Positions 37,234 to 44,893 of a stretch of DNA of 45,494 nucleotides are shown here, in pieces (positions within the stretch are counted from its first letter, which is position 1; each line of letters opens with the position of its first letter). Location of the stretch: IMG/VR virus record IMGVR_UViG_3300028610_002143, positions 1 through 45,494 of that record; one strand, given 5' to 3'. The stretch comes from a virus. Both the position numbers and the translations under genes were made by a program. The notes under the pieces are model-generated. The model was not told where the DNA came from. It saw only the letters and a list, made by a program, of their open reading frames with translations, and did not search any database.

Positions 37234-37583
37234 AGGGTTAACCCCCTCTCCTTAAGAATCTTCTCAAGTTCAAACTCCATCCCAACTATCGCATCATCCT
37301 GACACTCGCCGATGTCCCAGGTCAATCTGCGAAAATATAAGGTTGACCTATTACTATTCTCTGTTTTTTCGTCAATCTGAAACCGCCACTCGTGCCGGCT
37401 ATTCATCTCTCGACCAAGGCGGATACGCAAGAAAGGCTCATCGTCAACACAGGCGAGCCCTTCAACAGTAACGGTGCTGCCCTCCTTATCTTTCGGCCAA
37501 CACACCCACTTCTGATAGAACAACCCGCAGTCGATCCATCCGTCTGCAATCATTTCCTTGTCTGTTTTCAGGTTCTCACTCAT
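37230..37583 (-). CDS. Hypothetical protein, 117 aa
   Basis: Start placed at ATG 37583 (MSENLKTDKEMIADGWIDCG), after AAGGAGCGAAGCG. Contains WVCWPKDKEG and DIGECQDDAIVGMEFELEKI. Beta-rich. Start lies inside the end of the upstream zinc micro-gene. Function unknown. Confidence 0.65.
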   Translation of the reverse strand: MSENLKTDKEMIADGWIDCGLFYQKWVCWPKDKEGSTVTVEGLACVDDEPFLRIRLGREMNSRHEWRFQIDEKTENSNRSTLYFRRLTWDIGECQDDAIVGMEFELEKILKERGLTL

Positions 37584-37749
37584 CGCTTCGCTCCTTATTG
37601 TATTCACAATCCTCACACATAGCCTTTGTGTTGTTGGCTATGCAGCTCGCACATACATCGCCGTGAAAGTCAACTCCTAGCTGGGCGTTCCGCTCTTTCT
37701 CTTTCCACTTCTTCAGCTCGGTGTGAATCCTTCGTGCTTCAGCATTCAT
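37576..37749 (-). CDS. Small Cys-rich protein, 57 aa
   Basis: ATG at 37749 overlaps the stop of the RuvC-like gene. MNAEARRIHTELKKWKEKER then VCASCIANNTKAMCEDCEYN: two CxxC pairs, zinc-ribbon or knuckle. Translation probably coupled. Below the usual length cut-off. Confidence 0.6.
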   Translation of the reverse strand: MNAEARRIHTELKKWKEKERNAQLGVDFHGDVCASCIANNTKAMCEDCEYNKERSDE

Positions 37750-38267
37750 AAATTATTTTTTATTCCCCAGGTCAATATCCCCAACGCGTCCGCCGTATAT
37801 AGCGTCACATCCAGGTGGGGATACAGCCCAGCCACCACATCCTTAATCTCATTTTTCCTGATCGTCTTGTCCTTCGAGGAAGAGCCCTTGTGAAACGGCA
37901 CACCATTCCGGTGTTCCGTTGCCAACCACTTCATCCACGTCTGTGGCGCCACCAACTCAAACGGCGGTGTCGACTGATCCTGCCCGTAACATATCCCCTT
38001 GATTATACCAACATGGTGAGCGAATTTGCAAGAAGAGGGGCCAGCATTACCTTGACGATAAAACCCGACGTTCTCAATGTAGATCTTCTGGTACACCTCG
38101 CAATTGTCGTTGCGGAGATACTCCATTAACATAGTTCCGTGCAAAACTCTCTCTTTACCTTTGCCCTTAGTGGGCATTTTATAGGCATATACCCCGAGTG
38201 GAGCACATGTCGCCACCCCACCATCCTTCCCGGGATCAATGGCTACTACAACTTGTGGCTTGCCCAT
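37746..38267 (-). CDS. RuvC-like Holliday junction resolvase, 173 aa
   Basis: The RNase H-like fold with catalytic acids: AIDPGKDGGVA (first Asp, residue about 10), IYIENVGFYR (Glu near 69), KFAHHVGIIKGIC, VAPQTWMKWL, and TADALGILTWG (Asp near 161). This pattern marks the RuvC/phage-type resolvase family that cuts four-way junctions in replicating or packaged DNA. Start ATG 38267 (a GTG three bases ahead is also possible). Lies in the replication module. Confidence 0.78.
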   Translation of the reverse strand: MGKPQVVVAIDPGKDGGVATCAPLGVYAYKMPTKGKGKERVLHGTMLMEYLRNDNCEVYQKIYIENVGFYRQGNAGPSSCKFAHHVGIIKGICYGQDQSTPPFELVAPQTWMKWLATEHRNGVPFHKGSSSKDKTIRKNEIKDVVAGLYPHLDVTLYTADALGILTWGIKNNL

Positions 38268-38584
38268 CACTCAGCACCTTCCTTCCTTGCTGCCCAGGCG
38301 GCAAACTTCCGAGCGACCACACCAACGGCATCAGCCATTATCTCTTCGTTCAGCGCCTTGAGGCGCTGATTCTCTAAAAGAAGCTCCATGTTGTCAGCCT
38401 GAAGGGAGAGGGCTTCATCCACTTGCGCTTGTTCTTTATTTTTTAATCGTAAGATCCAATCTCGCTGATCCTCCACTAAGGCACGAGCATTATCTCTTTC
38501 TATTGCACAGAAACAGAGATCGCTCCTCAGTTTGGAGATCCTCTCCCGAAGTATAACCGTGTCGTCTTTCCAAAGCCAACCCAT
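38267..38584 (-). CDS. Coiled-coil hypothetical protein, 105 aa
   Basis: Begins MGWLWKDDTVILRERISKLR; the centre is a long charged helix (SLQADNMELLLENQRLKALN) and the end basic (ARKFAAWAARKEGAE). Same GCTGAGTGATGGG start arrangement as its neighbour. Function unknown. Confidence 0.6.
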   Translation of the reverse strand: MGWLWKDDTVILRERISKLRSDLCFCAIERDNARALVEDQRDWILRLKNKEQAQVDEALSLQADNMELLLENQRLKALNEEIMADAVGVVARKFAAWAARKEGAE

Positions 38585-38832
38585 CACTCAGCCCTCCCTG
38601 TGAGCTTATCGCTCGGACAAATCCCTAGGCACTGCTGTCCAGGGATGTTGTTCTCGTCACACTCGGCACACTGGTCTTCGGCCTCCTCCTCGGTGAGGGA
38701 GGCAAAGAGCCTGTGGCCGGGCGAAAGAGGGTCTTCGCCCGGATAGGACTTCCTCTTCTTGGCCAGCTTGGTGGCTTCCGACCAAGGGATACTCCATTTA
38801 CGTCCGCGCGTTATTACTTTCTCACTCTCCAT
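38584..38832 (-). CDS. Small Cys-containing protein, 82 aa
   Basis: Start placed at ATG 38832 (MESEKVITRGRKWSIPWSEA), after AAAGGAG. C-terminal Cys cluster CAECDENNIPGQQCLGIC could bind zinc. Overlaps neighbours at both ends. Family not recognised. Confidence 0.6.
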   Translation of the reverse strand: MESEKVITRGRKWSIPWSEATKLAKKRKSYPGEDPLSPGHRLFASLTEEEAEDQCAECDENNIPGQQCLGICPSDKLTGRAE

Positions 38833-39052
38833 CTTGATCTCTCCTTTCATCCGCTACCGGCCTATGCGGCCAGAGATGACAAACATCCCTAGAGCAATCC
38901 CTAATACCGCTCAAGCCATTACGGCCAACACTACAATGTTCTAAGCAGTTTTCAGCAATTGCATCCTTCAGTACTTGTGCCTCTTCTCTCAATTTAGCGA
39001 TTATCTCATCAAGGTAGGCAAACTCTTTCATCATTTTTGCTTCATTTATCAT
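38822..39052 (-). CDS. Small protein with C-x4-C-x-LWPxR motif, 76 aa
   Basis: ATG at 39052 after GAGGAG. Coiled first part (FAYLDEIIAKLREEAQVLKD), then CLEHCSVG...IRDCSRDVCHLWPHRP. The same end appears at 39212-39661 (ISDCSHSTCPLWPYRM), a motif I have seen in small phage proteins. Probably a zinc fold. Paralogue of the next gene in this part. Confidence 0.65.
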   Translation of the reverse strand: MINEAKMMKEFAYLDEIIAKLREEAQVLKDAIAENCLEHCSVGRNGLSGIRDCSRDVCHLWPHRPVADERRDQDGE

Positions 39053-39151
39053 CATTCTCCTCCTCTCATCCGCCCAGGGTATGCCTAGGGGTACGTTACA
39101 CATCCTCTACAATCCCGCTCCTCGAACAGAACCACACCGTGGCTCCACGAA

Positions 39152-39170
39152 CGACCCCAAGGTGGGGTCG
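39152..39170 (-). terminator. Stem-loop in a 150-base gap
   Basis: CGACCCC-AAGGT-GGGGTCG (39152-39170), 7 bp. No T-run on the minus strand. The gap 39053-39211 has no supported gene. Possible processing site. Confidence 0.4.
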
Positions 39171-39211
39171 AGATACCTCTTAATCGCTCTGAGACGACCA
39201 CAGGCCGTCGG

Positions 39212-39661
39212 TCAAGGCGATTCTAGGGCCTCGTTCGAAGAATTATTTACTTCTTCCTCTACTCCCATCCGATACGGCCAGAGGGGACAGGTGCTGTGAG
39301 AGCAGTCGCTAATCAGCCTTCCAAGAGCAGGCTTAGGGCAATGCATCGCGCACAGCTCAGCTATCGCCAACCCAACCCCCGGCCCACTAGGCACCTTCCC
39401 GGCCACCACGTCAGCCACGAGGTGCTTGTGATGGACTCGTTGTGCGGGTGCTTCGTCAACCAACTCGTCGCTAAACTCGGGCGGAGGGAATTTGCTAAGC
39501 ACGTCCGTTTTTCCAGAACGAAATGGAAAAGAAACACACGTATGCTTTTTACATGTGCTTGCACGGAAATCACAATCATTCCTGCAGTGCCACTGCACAG
39601 CCCCTAGCATCTTCCCCGCCAACTCTCTGAGCTTATTAAATCTCTCGTCGCTTGCATTCAT
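39212..39661 (-). CDS. Hypothetical protein with LWP(Y/H)R zinc motif, 149 aa
   Basis: N-terminal CxxxCDFRASTCKKHTC cluster (HCRNDCDFRASTCKKHTCVS), middle disordered and Pro-rich (SKFPPPEFSDELVDEA), and C-terminal ELCAMHCPKP...ISDCSHSTCPLWPYRMG. Two Cys clusters suggest two zinc sites. Related by motif to 38822-39052. Confidence 0.65.
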   Translation of the reverse strand: MNASDERFNKLRELAGKMLGAVQWHCRNDCDFRASTCKKHTCVSFPFRSGKTDVLSKFPPPEFSDELVDEAPAQRVHHKHLVADVVAGKVPSGPGVGLAIAELCAMHCPKPALGRLISDCSHSTCPLWPYRMGVEEEVNNSSNEALESP

Positions 39662-39804
39662 TTCGTCACATCCTCCTCTGGGTCGTCGCCGCAGGCCAGG
39701 ATGAGAGTCTCAGCCTCGCCTACAAGATCAGTAACCCTCATATCCCTACACGCCGATCTGTTTCCCGCATCAAGTATCGCCGCCACTAGTGTCTTTGCTT
39801 TCAT
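39658..39804 (-). CDS. Small helical protein, 48 aa
   Basis: Start placed at ATG 39804 (MKAKTLVAAILDAGNRSACR), after AAAGGAGCAAAGAGAG, which follows a short hairpin (CCGAA/TTCGG). Shares AKTLVA.IL with 41694-41963. Stop overlaps the next gene by four bases (39658-39661). Confidence 0.6.
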   Translation of the reverse strand: MKAKTLVAAILDAGNRSACRDMRVTDLVGEAETLILACGDDPEEDVTK

Positions 39805-39846
39805 CTCTCTTTGCTCCTTTAGGCCGAAGCCCTGTTTCGGTTCCAT

Positions 39847-40407
39847 CTACACCAACCCACTCGGGTTAGTGTCTCTTTCAACCGCTTTTTCATGAGGGAC
39901 AAAAGTCCCTCGCGAAAACTCGATTATTCTACCCAATATTTGCGTACCCTGTCTGAGGCCACGGGAGGAGGAGGAGAGACCGCTCTTTAGGGCTCTCTCT
40001 CCTCCCCCGTGGACCGACAGGGACATAAGTATATTATATATAAGGACTTTTGTCCTTTTGTCCCTCTGCTGTAACCCCTTTGATACCATAGACTTACCGG
40101 GAATTTGACCCCCATTTCGTGTCCCTCTGTAAGTCGTGTCATACCAACGACTTAGTGTTTTCAAAATACTTTTGTCCCTCACTTTTGTCCCTCTAATGTC
40201 CCTCCCGGGGACAGACTTTTGTCCCTCTGAAATAAAGGGGTCAGTCCCGAAACCACCTTCTCGGGCAGAGTAGAGATCCATAGGTTTAATTGATTTTCTC
40301 AAAGTATACCCCGCAGACAATAGTGTGGAACCCTGGAAACACACACCATCACATACTGCGTTCTCAGCGTGATGGTGTGTTATGGTTTCTAGAGTTCCGC
40401 TGCTCAT
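39847..40407 (-). CDS. Doubtful 186-aa frame across the repeat field
   Basis: ATG directly after the methylase stop with AAGGT nine bases ahead. The translation is Ser/Arg/Gly/Lys-rich and includes peptide echoes of the DNA repeat (GTKVRDKS, RDKRTKV, GTRNGG). Such low-complexity content across a field of DNA repeats and an AT-rich stretch argues for a non-coding origin-like region. Listed because the start is coupled to the methylase gene. Confidence 0.25.
   Translation of the reverse strand: MSSGTLETITHHHAENAVCDGVCFQGSTLLSAGYTLRKSIKPMDLYSAREGGFGTDPFISEGQKSVPGRDIRGTKVRDKSILKTLSRWYDTTYRGTRNGGQIPGKSMVSKGLQQRDKRTKVLIYNILMSLSVHGGGERALKSGLSSSSRGLRQGTQILGRIIEFSRGTFVPHEKAVERDTNPSGLV
39894..40228. 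repeat. Iteron-like field: repeats of TTTTGTCCCTC
   Basis: The 11-mer TTTTGTCCCTC (or its core GTCCCTC) occurs at 39905-39911, 40056-40067, 40121-40127, 40170-40180, 40183-40194, 40198-40204 and 40217-40228; at 39894-39911 it forms the perfect hairpin GAGGGAC-AAAA-GTCCCTC. An AT-rich stretch (40026-40045, TAAGTATATTATATATAAGG) lies between copies, and AAGGAC-TTTT-GTCCTT (40043-40056) adjoins it. Repeats plus an AT-rich block, near a primase-helicase and a Dam-type methylase, suggest a replication origin or major regulatory site. Confidence 0.6.
40341..40380. repeat. 12-bp inverted repeat with 16-base loop
   Basis: ACACACCATCAC (40341-40352) and GTGATGGTGTGT (40369-40380). Right after the methylase stop, on the edge of the repeat field. 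No T-run on the minus strand. Could be an operator or a cruciform. Confidence 0.5.
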
Positions 40408-41019
40408 TTACTCAGTACCTTCATTATTCTTAGTCTCCTCGGGAGAGGCTAGTTCCGCCAACGCCGCCCGCCAGTCCCAAAGGAACGTGTGCGCTGGCTG
40501 CTTCGTGAGCTTCTTTCGGAAGACAACTAGGACGTTGTCGTGCATGTTTTTGTTCGCGGTGATCTCTAACCCAGGCGCTAGCACGAACTCGATACGCGTT
40601 CCACACAACAGCCGAATCTCAGACGCATTCTCATGGCAGAACCTCATCCACTTAGCGTTAGATGTCGGCCCGAGTACCAGCACACAGCCGTTAGGCACCT
40701 TCTGTGCCTCAGCGTAAGCCTTCTGCACCCATGGCATCATGTTTCGGAATGGTGGGTTACACCAAGCGACATCTTTATGCTGATGCATAATCAGCCACGG
40801 CCTAGAGTTGCTCAGTGCATTATCTTCTTCGGTTAAAAATCTATCGCATTTTGCATTCCCTGCACTCGCGGCCACATCACTATCTGGTCGGAATTCTTCT
40901 CTGATCACGCTCCAGAAATCATCCGGCGTCTCATACTCCTGCTTGAGTTTCTTGATGCGGGCTTGTTCTTCAAAGCTTAGGGGCATGCCTTCAAGTAGTA
41001 CCGGTCTGTTGTTATCCAT
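40408..41019 (-). CDS. Phage-type DNA N6-adenine methyltransferase, 203 aa
   Basis: Contains YETPDDFWSVIREEF followed by SDVAASAGNAKCDRF and the catalytic-type NPPF (WCNPPFRNMMPWV), typical of phage Dam-like methyltransferases that modify adenine to protect phage DNA or to mark it. The length of about 203 is at the upper end for the family. Start placed at ATG 41019 (ribosome site AAGGAGAGG inside the ThyX gene); ATG 41052 is in frame but without a site. Lies between thyX and the repeat field. Confidence 0.8.
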   Translation of the reverse strand: MDNNRPVLLEGMPLSFEEQARIKKLKQEYETPDDFWSVIREEFRPDSDVAASAGNAKCDRFLTEEDNALSNSRPWLIMHQHKDVAWCNPPFRNMMPWVQKAYAEAQKVPNGCVLVLGPTSNAKWMRFCHENASEIRLLCGTRIEFVLAPGLEITANKNMHDNVLVVFRKKLTKQPAHTFLWDWRAALAELASPEETKNNEGTE

Positions 41020-41707
41020 GGTCGCCAATCCTCTCCTTAGCCAGCTCGCCATAGATACAAGGCAGTGCCAAGTTGAACTGCACTAGCAACATCTTCGCCA
41101 CCACCTGCATGTCAGGGTGCGCCTTCGGCGATGTCCGCAGATTGAAGAAATGGAGCCACTCCCGAAGGTTCATGGTCATGACAATCTCTGTCTTGAGAGA
41201 ATTAGGCAGCACGGAGCGGGCTTCTTGGGGTGAAGCCTTTAATTCAAGCAGCTCCATATAGGCACTTTCAACATTTTCCATGGCTCTCTGCCATATAAGA
41301 AACTGCCCAAGTTTTGGCGAATTTCCTTCATCGACAAAACACCCTGTCTGTACCATACTGTACGCTTCGCGTAAAAACTCCGGCAGCACCACTGTGATCT
41401 CACTCCCGTATTTATCCCCCGCATAGTTACAGTACCGCGTTGACTCCTGCGTGTAGCTTGCGATCCTGTGTCGCACGATCTCGTGTGTCACGCCACGGTC
41501 ACACACCACCCGTGCGCTGACGGACACATGCTCTAGCACCGACATATGGCCGCGAGTAATGATTGTTCGAACGAAGGCTTCTGCCGATTGGTCGGTGATC
41601 TTGTCTTCACTCTTGTAGGCTGTGCGCCCAGCCGCCTCAATGCGCTTCATCATCTCGTCACCCGTCTCCGTGAAGAGAACCTCTGCACTTGGATTAACTA
41701 TCTTCAT
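41012..41707 (-). CDS. thyX: Flavin-dependent thymidylate synthase ThyX, 231 aa
   Basis: Converts dUMP to dTMP using methylenetetrahydrofolate and FAD. The ThyX motif RHRxxSxxxxSxR is present as RHRIASYTQESTR near residue 79, followed by conserved FLIWQRAMENVESAYMELL and MNLREWLHFFNLRTSPKAHP. Start placed at ATG 41707 after GGAGGAG; an earlier in-frame start at 41761 lies within the upstream gene. ThyX is common in phages and supplies thymidine for phage DNA. Overlaps the methylase start. Confidence 0.92.
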   Translation of the reverse strand: MKIVNPSAEVLFTETGDEMMKRIEAAGRTAYKSEDKITDQSAEAFVRTIITRGHMSVLEHVSVSARVVCDRGVTHEIVRHRIASYTQESTRYCNYAGDKYGSEITVVLPEFLREAYSMVQTGCFVDEGNSPKLGQFLIWQRAMENVESAYMELLELKASPQEARSVLPNSLKTEIVMTMNLREWLHFFNLRTSPKAHPDMQVVAKMLLVQFNLALPCIYGELAKERIGDHG

Positions 41708-41963
41708 GAGAGATCTCCTCCATCCAAACGCCGTCCCCCTGGGACGTCTTGCGATAGTCAATAATACCCCGTCCGCTTTTAAATCCGGTTACGTCAGTGA
41801 TGGCTAGGCGGATACTGTCCGCATGTTTTCGGTAAGACGTCTGTGTATCGCCTCCGACTTGAGCCAGTATAGCAACGAGAGTTTTTGCCTCTACTATGCT
41901 CATGTCTACCGTTACGCCACTTGATACCTTGACAACCTCTTCCCTCTTTACCGCTTCAGCCAT
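41694..41963 (-). CDS. Small hypothetical protein, 89 aa
   Basis: ATG after AAAGGAGCAAGAAGATA. Contains EAKTLVAILAQVGGDTQTSY, SIRLAITDVTGFKSG and an acidic end. Overlaps the thyX start by 14 bases. Before it lies a GCCCC-AAAGC-GGGGC hairpin (42005-42019). No family recognised. Confidence 0.6.
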   Translation of the reverse strand: MAEAVKREEVVKVSSGVTVDMSIVEAKTLVAILAQVGGDTQTSYRKHADSIRLAITDVTGFKSGRGIIDYRKTSQGDGVWMEEISHEDS

Positions 41964-42004
41964 TATCTTCTTGCTCCTTTTGGTTTAGCCTCTCGGGCCT
42001 TGTC

Positions 42005-42035
42005 GCCCCAAAGCGGGGCTCATTTACATACTATC
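42005..42035 (-). promoter_or_regulatory. Stem-loop with adjoining weak promoter
   Basis: GCCCC (42005-42009)-AAAGC-GGGGC (42015-42019) precedes the 41694-41963 gene. GATAGT (42030-42035) and TTGACG (42053-42058), 17 bases apart on the minus strand, resemble a weak sigma70 promoter overlapping the end of the primase-helicase gene. Confidence 0.4.
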
Positions 42036-44087
42036 TTACCATTCTTCCTTGTCGTCAAACAAGGGATTTTTTTCGTTGTCCTTCTCGTCGGGCATGTCAT
42101 GCGCTGTTCCTTTTTGGAACACCATACCATCATCAACTCCGAGACCCTTAGCCTCCTTTAACATCCGCCTCACAGTCTTGTTGGTGACATCCAGCTTGTC
42201 TGCTATTCCGTCCACATGAACAGGGGCTCCCTTACCGATGGCCCACCAGGCGCCGAAGAGCTTGTCTCCATCCGCTTTCTTTGGTCGGCCCATTGAAGAG
42301 CTTCCGCTCCCCCCATCCTCCTCGTACCCTTCCAGATCATATGACACTGTATGTATTGGGTATTCCCACCGGATGATAGACTTTTCTGCACGAGAAAACT
42401 CTCGTAGAGTCCACTCCAAAAAGAACATGTCTTTCTCGTCCTGGACCTCAGTGAGCGTACCTATGGCATCAGGGTCACGACCGAAGACACCAGAGCCGGA
42501 CGTCCTGTCAATGGACGCCCGGCCGCCTTGGTGCCCTTTGGCGAAATGGCCACAGAAGACGATAGACGCGCCACTACTCCTGGCTATCCTGTCGATGCAG
42601 GCACAAAATTCACTCATGTCTTGGGCTGAATTTTCATCGCCCTGGTGGGCTTTGTACGCAGGGTCAACAATGACCACGCTATACCGCCCACCTGCTATTC
42701 GCTTGGTCAGTTCGAGGGTTAGATCGCCCATACTGAGCGGAAACCCTCGCAAATTCCACACATCGAGCGACTTCGGATTTAATCCTACATGCTTCTCAAC
42801 TTCCTTGACTCGCCAGAAGAACGAGGGCGGGTCGATTTCGAGGTTGATGTAGAGTACCCGGCCCTTCTTACAGACGTTACCTAGCCAATCGCCGCCAATT
42901 GATATAGCGTGTGCCAGTTCGATGAGCGCAAATGACTTCGAGGCCTTGGATGGTCCACTCAGTAGCATCTTATGGCCCTGCCTCAGAATCCCCTCTATCA
43001 CCTCTGGCGCCAGCTCCGGTGGATGTACCTCCCAGTCGCTGAACTTCTGGAATGGCGGCAGGCCATCCTTCACATCTGAGAGATGGTCGATCCATTCGTA
43101 CCAAGAGGCACATCCCACGTGTCGCGCGATCAGGAACTGCGGTCGTCGGTCACGGTAGCACCCAGGTATTCGGCTCAACCTTGAGGGGTTCTTGTTCTGT
43201 TTGTCGAGCAGGGGGATGTCCTTGTCGAGCAACATCCCGGAAGGCGTAGAGCGACCGTAACTATCCAGCAGCTCGTACAGCTCCTTCACCCTGGCGTCAT
43301 AGAGCTTTCGGTCGGTGCCCGCATCCACCTTCACGGTGAAGTGGAGGCTTCGCCGGCCAGAATGTACTACTGTGGAGCACGGCACTCTGAGTTGGTTTAC
43401 AATATCCCATTGGTCAGTAATAGACAGGTTGTCCATTTCAACCAAGGCGTGACGGTAATCGGTGACGTTTGAATCCTTAATCCCCTTTCCGTCCATAGGG
43501 TTGATTCTTGCCCACACCCCCGCTGGACTCTCGTAAGCAGCACCAAGGGCGTTGTAATCATAGACGCTGCCGGCTTGTTGGTCGGCTATCCACTCGCCCA
43601 CATTGGCCGAAGTACCCCGACCTCGCGGGATGCACTTTCCGTCCCTCTCAGAGTAGTTGGCGTTCCAGGAAAAGATCTCATCCTTCTCGAAGAGAGCTTC
43701 CAACCACTCCTTTGTGTCACCCATGTAAAAATCGGGATCGGCCTCAAACGGATGGTGGAAAACATCACCATCCGTTGCCTCGCCGCCCATGGCAGCGGGA
43801 TGTGTCAATTGGGCGCTGTCCCTACTCTTCGAGGTATCAGCTCTACTCTTTGGGGAGCGCTTCTCCCAGGGTGGGTTGGCAACAACATCCCGCTCCATGG
43901 CCGACTGAAGGGTCGTGCTAATCTCTTCTTCTGATAACCCATCCCGCGCAGCGCAAGGGATGAGATTGTCCTGTATCCAGGAGTCGCTCTTCCCATCCTC
44001 TCGAGCGAAAAGAACCGCTGTGAAGAACGTGGCGTTCCTCTCACCCTCGGGTGTGGTAGTACTCATATATTCCCTGAGTGAGATCAA
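42036..44087 (-). CDS. Primase-helicase (AEP-like N-terminus plus RecA/RepA-like ATPase), 683 aa
   Basis: The C-terminal half has Walker A SGPSKASKS (near residue 378), RVLYINLEID, VVIVDPAY (Walker B, near 470), and VFCGHFAKG (motif like AAA_25/RepA), which unwinds DNA. The region before (residues about 200-330) has YRHALVEMDN, VPCSTVVHSGRRSLHFTVKV and RLSRIPGCYRD, which resembles AEP-type primase (PrimPol) regions. The last 100 residues include a winged-helix-like KLDVTNKTVRRMLKEAKGLG. The TTG start at 44087 follows AAGGAG; ATG 44066 is an alternative. Likely central replication protein of the phage. Confidence 0.82.
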   Translation of the reverse strand: MISLREYMSTTTPEGERNATFFTAVLFAREDGKSDSWIQDNLIPCAARDGLSEEEISTTLQSAMERDVVANPPWEKRSPKSRADTSKSRDSAQLTHPAAMGGEATDGDVFHHPFEADPDFYMGDTKEWLEALFEKDEIFSWNANYSERDGKCIPRGRGTSANVGEWIADQQAGSVYDYNALGAAYESPAGVWARINPMDGKGIKDSNVTDYRHALVEMDNLSITDQWDIVNQLRVPCSTVVHSGRRSLHFTVKVDAGTDRKLYDARVKELYELLDSYGRSTPSGMLLDKDIPLLDKQNKNPSRLSRIPGCYRDRRPQFLIARHVGCASWYEWIDHLSDVKDGLPPFQKFSDWEVHPPELAPEVIEGILRQGHKMLLSGPSKASKSFALIELAHAISIGGDWLGNVCKKGRVLYINLEIDPPSFFWRVKEVEKHVGLNPKSLDVWNLRGFPLSMGDLTLELTKRIAGGRYSVVIVDPAYKAHQGDENSAQDMSEFCACIDRIARSSGASIVFCGHFAKGHQGGRASIDRTSGSGVFGRDPDAIGTLTEVQDEKDMFFLEWTLREFSRAEKSIIRWEYPIHTVSYDLEGYEEDGGSGSSSMGRPKKADGDKLFGAWWAIGKGAPVHVDGIADKLDVTNKTVRRMLKEAKGLGVDDGMVFQKGTAHDMPDEKDNEKNPLFDDKEEW

Positions 44088-44097
44088 AGGTAACTCC

Positions 44098-44607
44098 TTA
44101 TTTTTTTACGGGCTCCCCGCCCCAACCATTAAGGATCTCGACTTCTTTACCATTGTGGTCACCGTGCATCCGAAATGTTGAGAAATTAGCTCTCATAGTA
44201 TTAGGCTGTTCGCTGTTGTAGCTCACAGCGTTAAGCCTTAAATACTCAGCTAAAATACCTACGTAAGGCTTTGTATTCTTAAACCGAAAGATGTCCCCTG
44301 GCTCAAGGTCCACCTGTAGGAGTTTCTTCGACTCGGGCGGGAGGGGCTTAGCCCTGAGCCACTTCTCGCTAAAATTAAACATCTCGTGCGGTTTTATAGA
44401 AACAAACAACTGCATGTCGAGTACAGCGTCGAGCGCTTCATAAACGGGCTCGGCATACTCGTCAAACGTCCCTATACCGCCCGTGACTAAGGCGGTTAGC
44501 GACCCTACCGTCTCCGCCACGCTGCGAGGCATCGTTAGTACGATAAGATCCTCTCCGCCAATGACGCTTTTAACTTCTGCTGTTACTTTAGTGAGATCGT
44601 TTTCCAT
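44098..44607 (-). CDS. Hypothetical protein, paralogue of 28811-29251, 169 aa
   Basis: Start placed at ATG 44607 (nine bases after AGAGGAG). Shares with 28811-29251 the VLTMPRSVAETVGSL block, GTFDEYAEPVYEAL, LRAKPLPPE and a terminal LEPGDIFRF module. Extra N-terminal residues and a longer tail (HGDHNGKEVEILNGW). Function unknown. Confidence 0.7.
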   Translation of the reverse strand: MENDLTKVTAEVKSVIGGEDLIVLTMPRSVAETVGSLTALVTGGIGTFDEYAEPVYEALDAVLDMQLFVSIKPHEMFNFSEKWLRAKPLPPESKKLLQVDLEPGDIFRFKNTKPYVGILAEYLRLNAVSYNSEQPNTMRANFSTFRMHGDHNGKEVEILNGWGGEPVKK

Positions 44608-44609
44608 GG

Positions 44610-44891
44610 TTATTTTCTCCTCTTGGTTTCCTCGATCTTGTTGTGCCACCTCTCAGTTATTTGAAGCAAGAGCGGCATCGTATCTCTCACTTCATCTATC
44701 ACGCGGTGTAGGGCGCCGTGCTCGTGTTTGTACTTCAGCCACGCCTGTGATACCTCGCCCACCTCTTCCATCAGGGCTAGTAGTAGGGTTTCAATATCCT
44801 GAAACCCCCACTTGTCAATATTTTCTAGCGCCTTCTCTTGTGCTCTGATAAGTTCTTGGTTGAATAGGCGTATCATCTTCTTTTCTGTCAT
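44610..44891 (-). CDS. MazG-like NTP pyrophosphohydrolase, 93 aa
   Basis: Start placed at ATG 44891 after GGGAG. The core ALMEEVGEVSQAWLKYKHEH and HRVIDEVRDTMPLLLQI has the EExxE...ExxD acidic pattern of all-alpha NTP pyrophosphatases that bind Mg and cleave (d)NTPs. Size (93) fits the small MazG-like phage members. Directly downstream of the nucleotidase, consistent with nucleotide pool control. Confidence 0.7.
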   Translation of the reverse strand: MTEKKMIRLFNQELIRAQEKALENIDKWGFQDIETLLLALMEEVGEVSQAWLKYKHEHGALHRVIDEVRDTMPLLLQITERWHNKIEETKRRK

Positions 44892-44893
44892 GG

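Noticed and set aside
39892-40407. CRISPR array, suggested by repeated GTCCCTC units
   Set aside because: Repeats are only 7-11 bases with irregular spacing and no unique 30-base spacers; no cas genes nearby. Iterons fit better.
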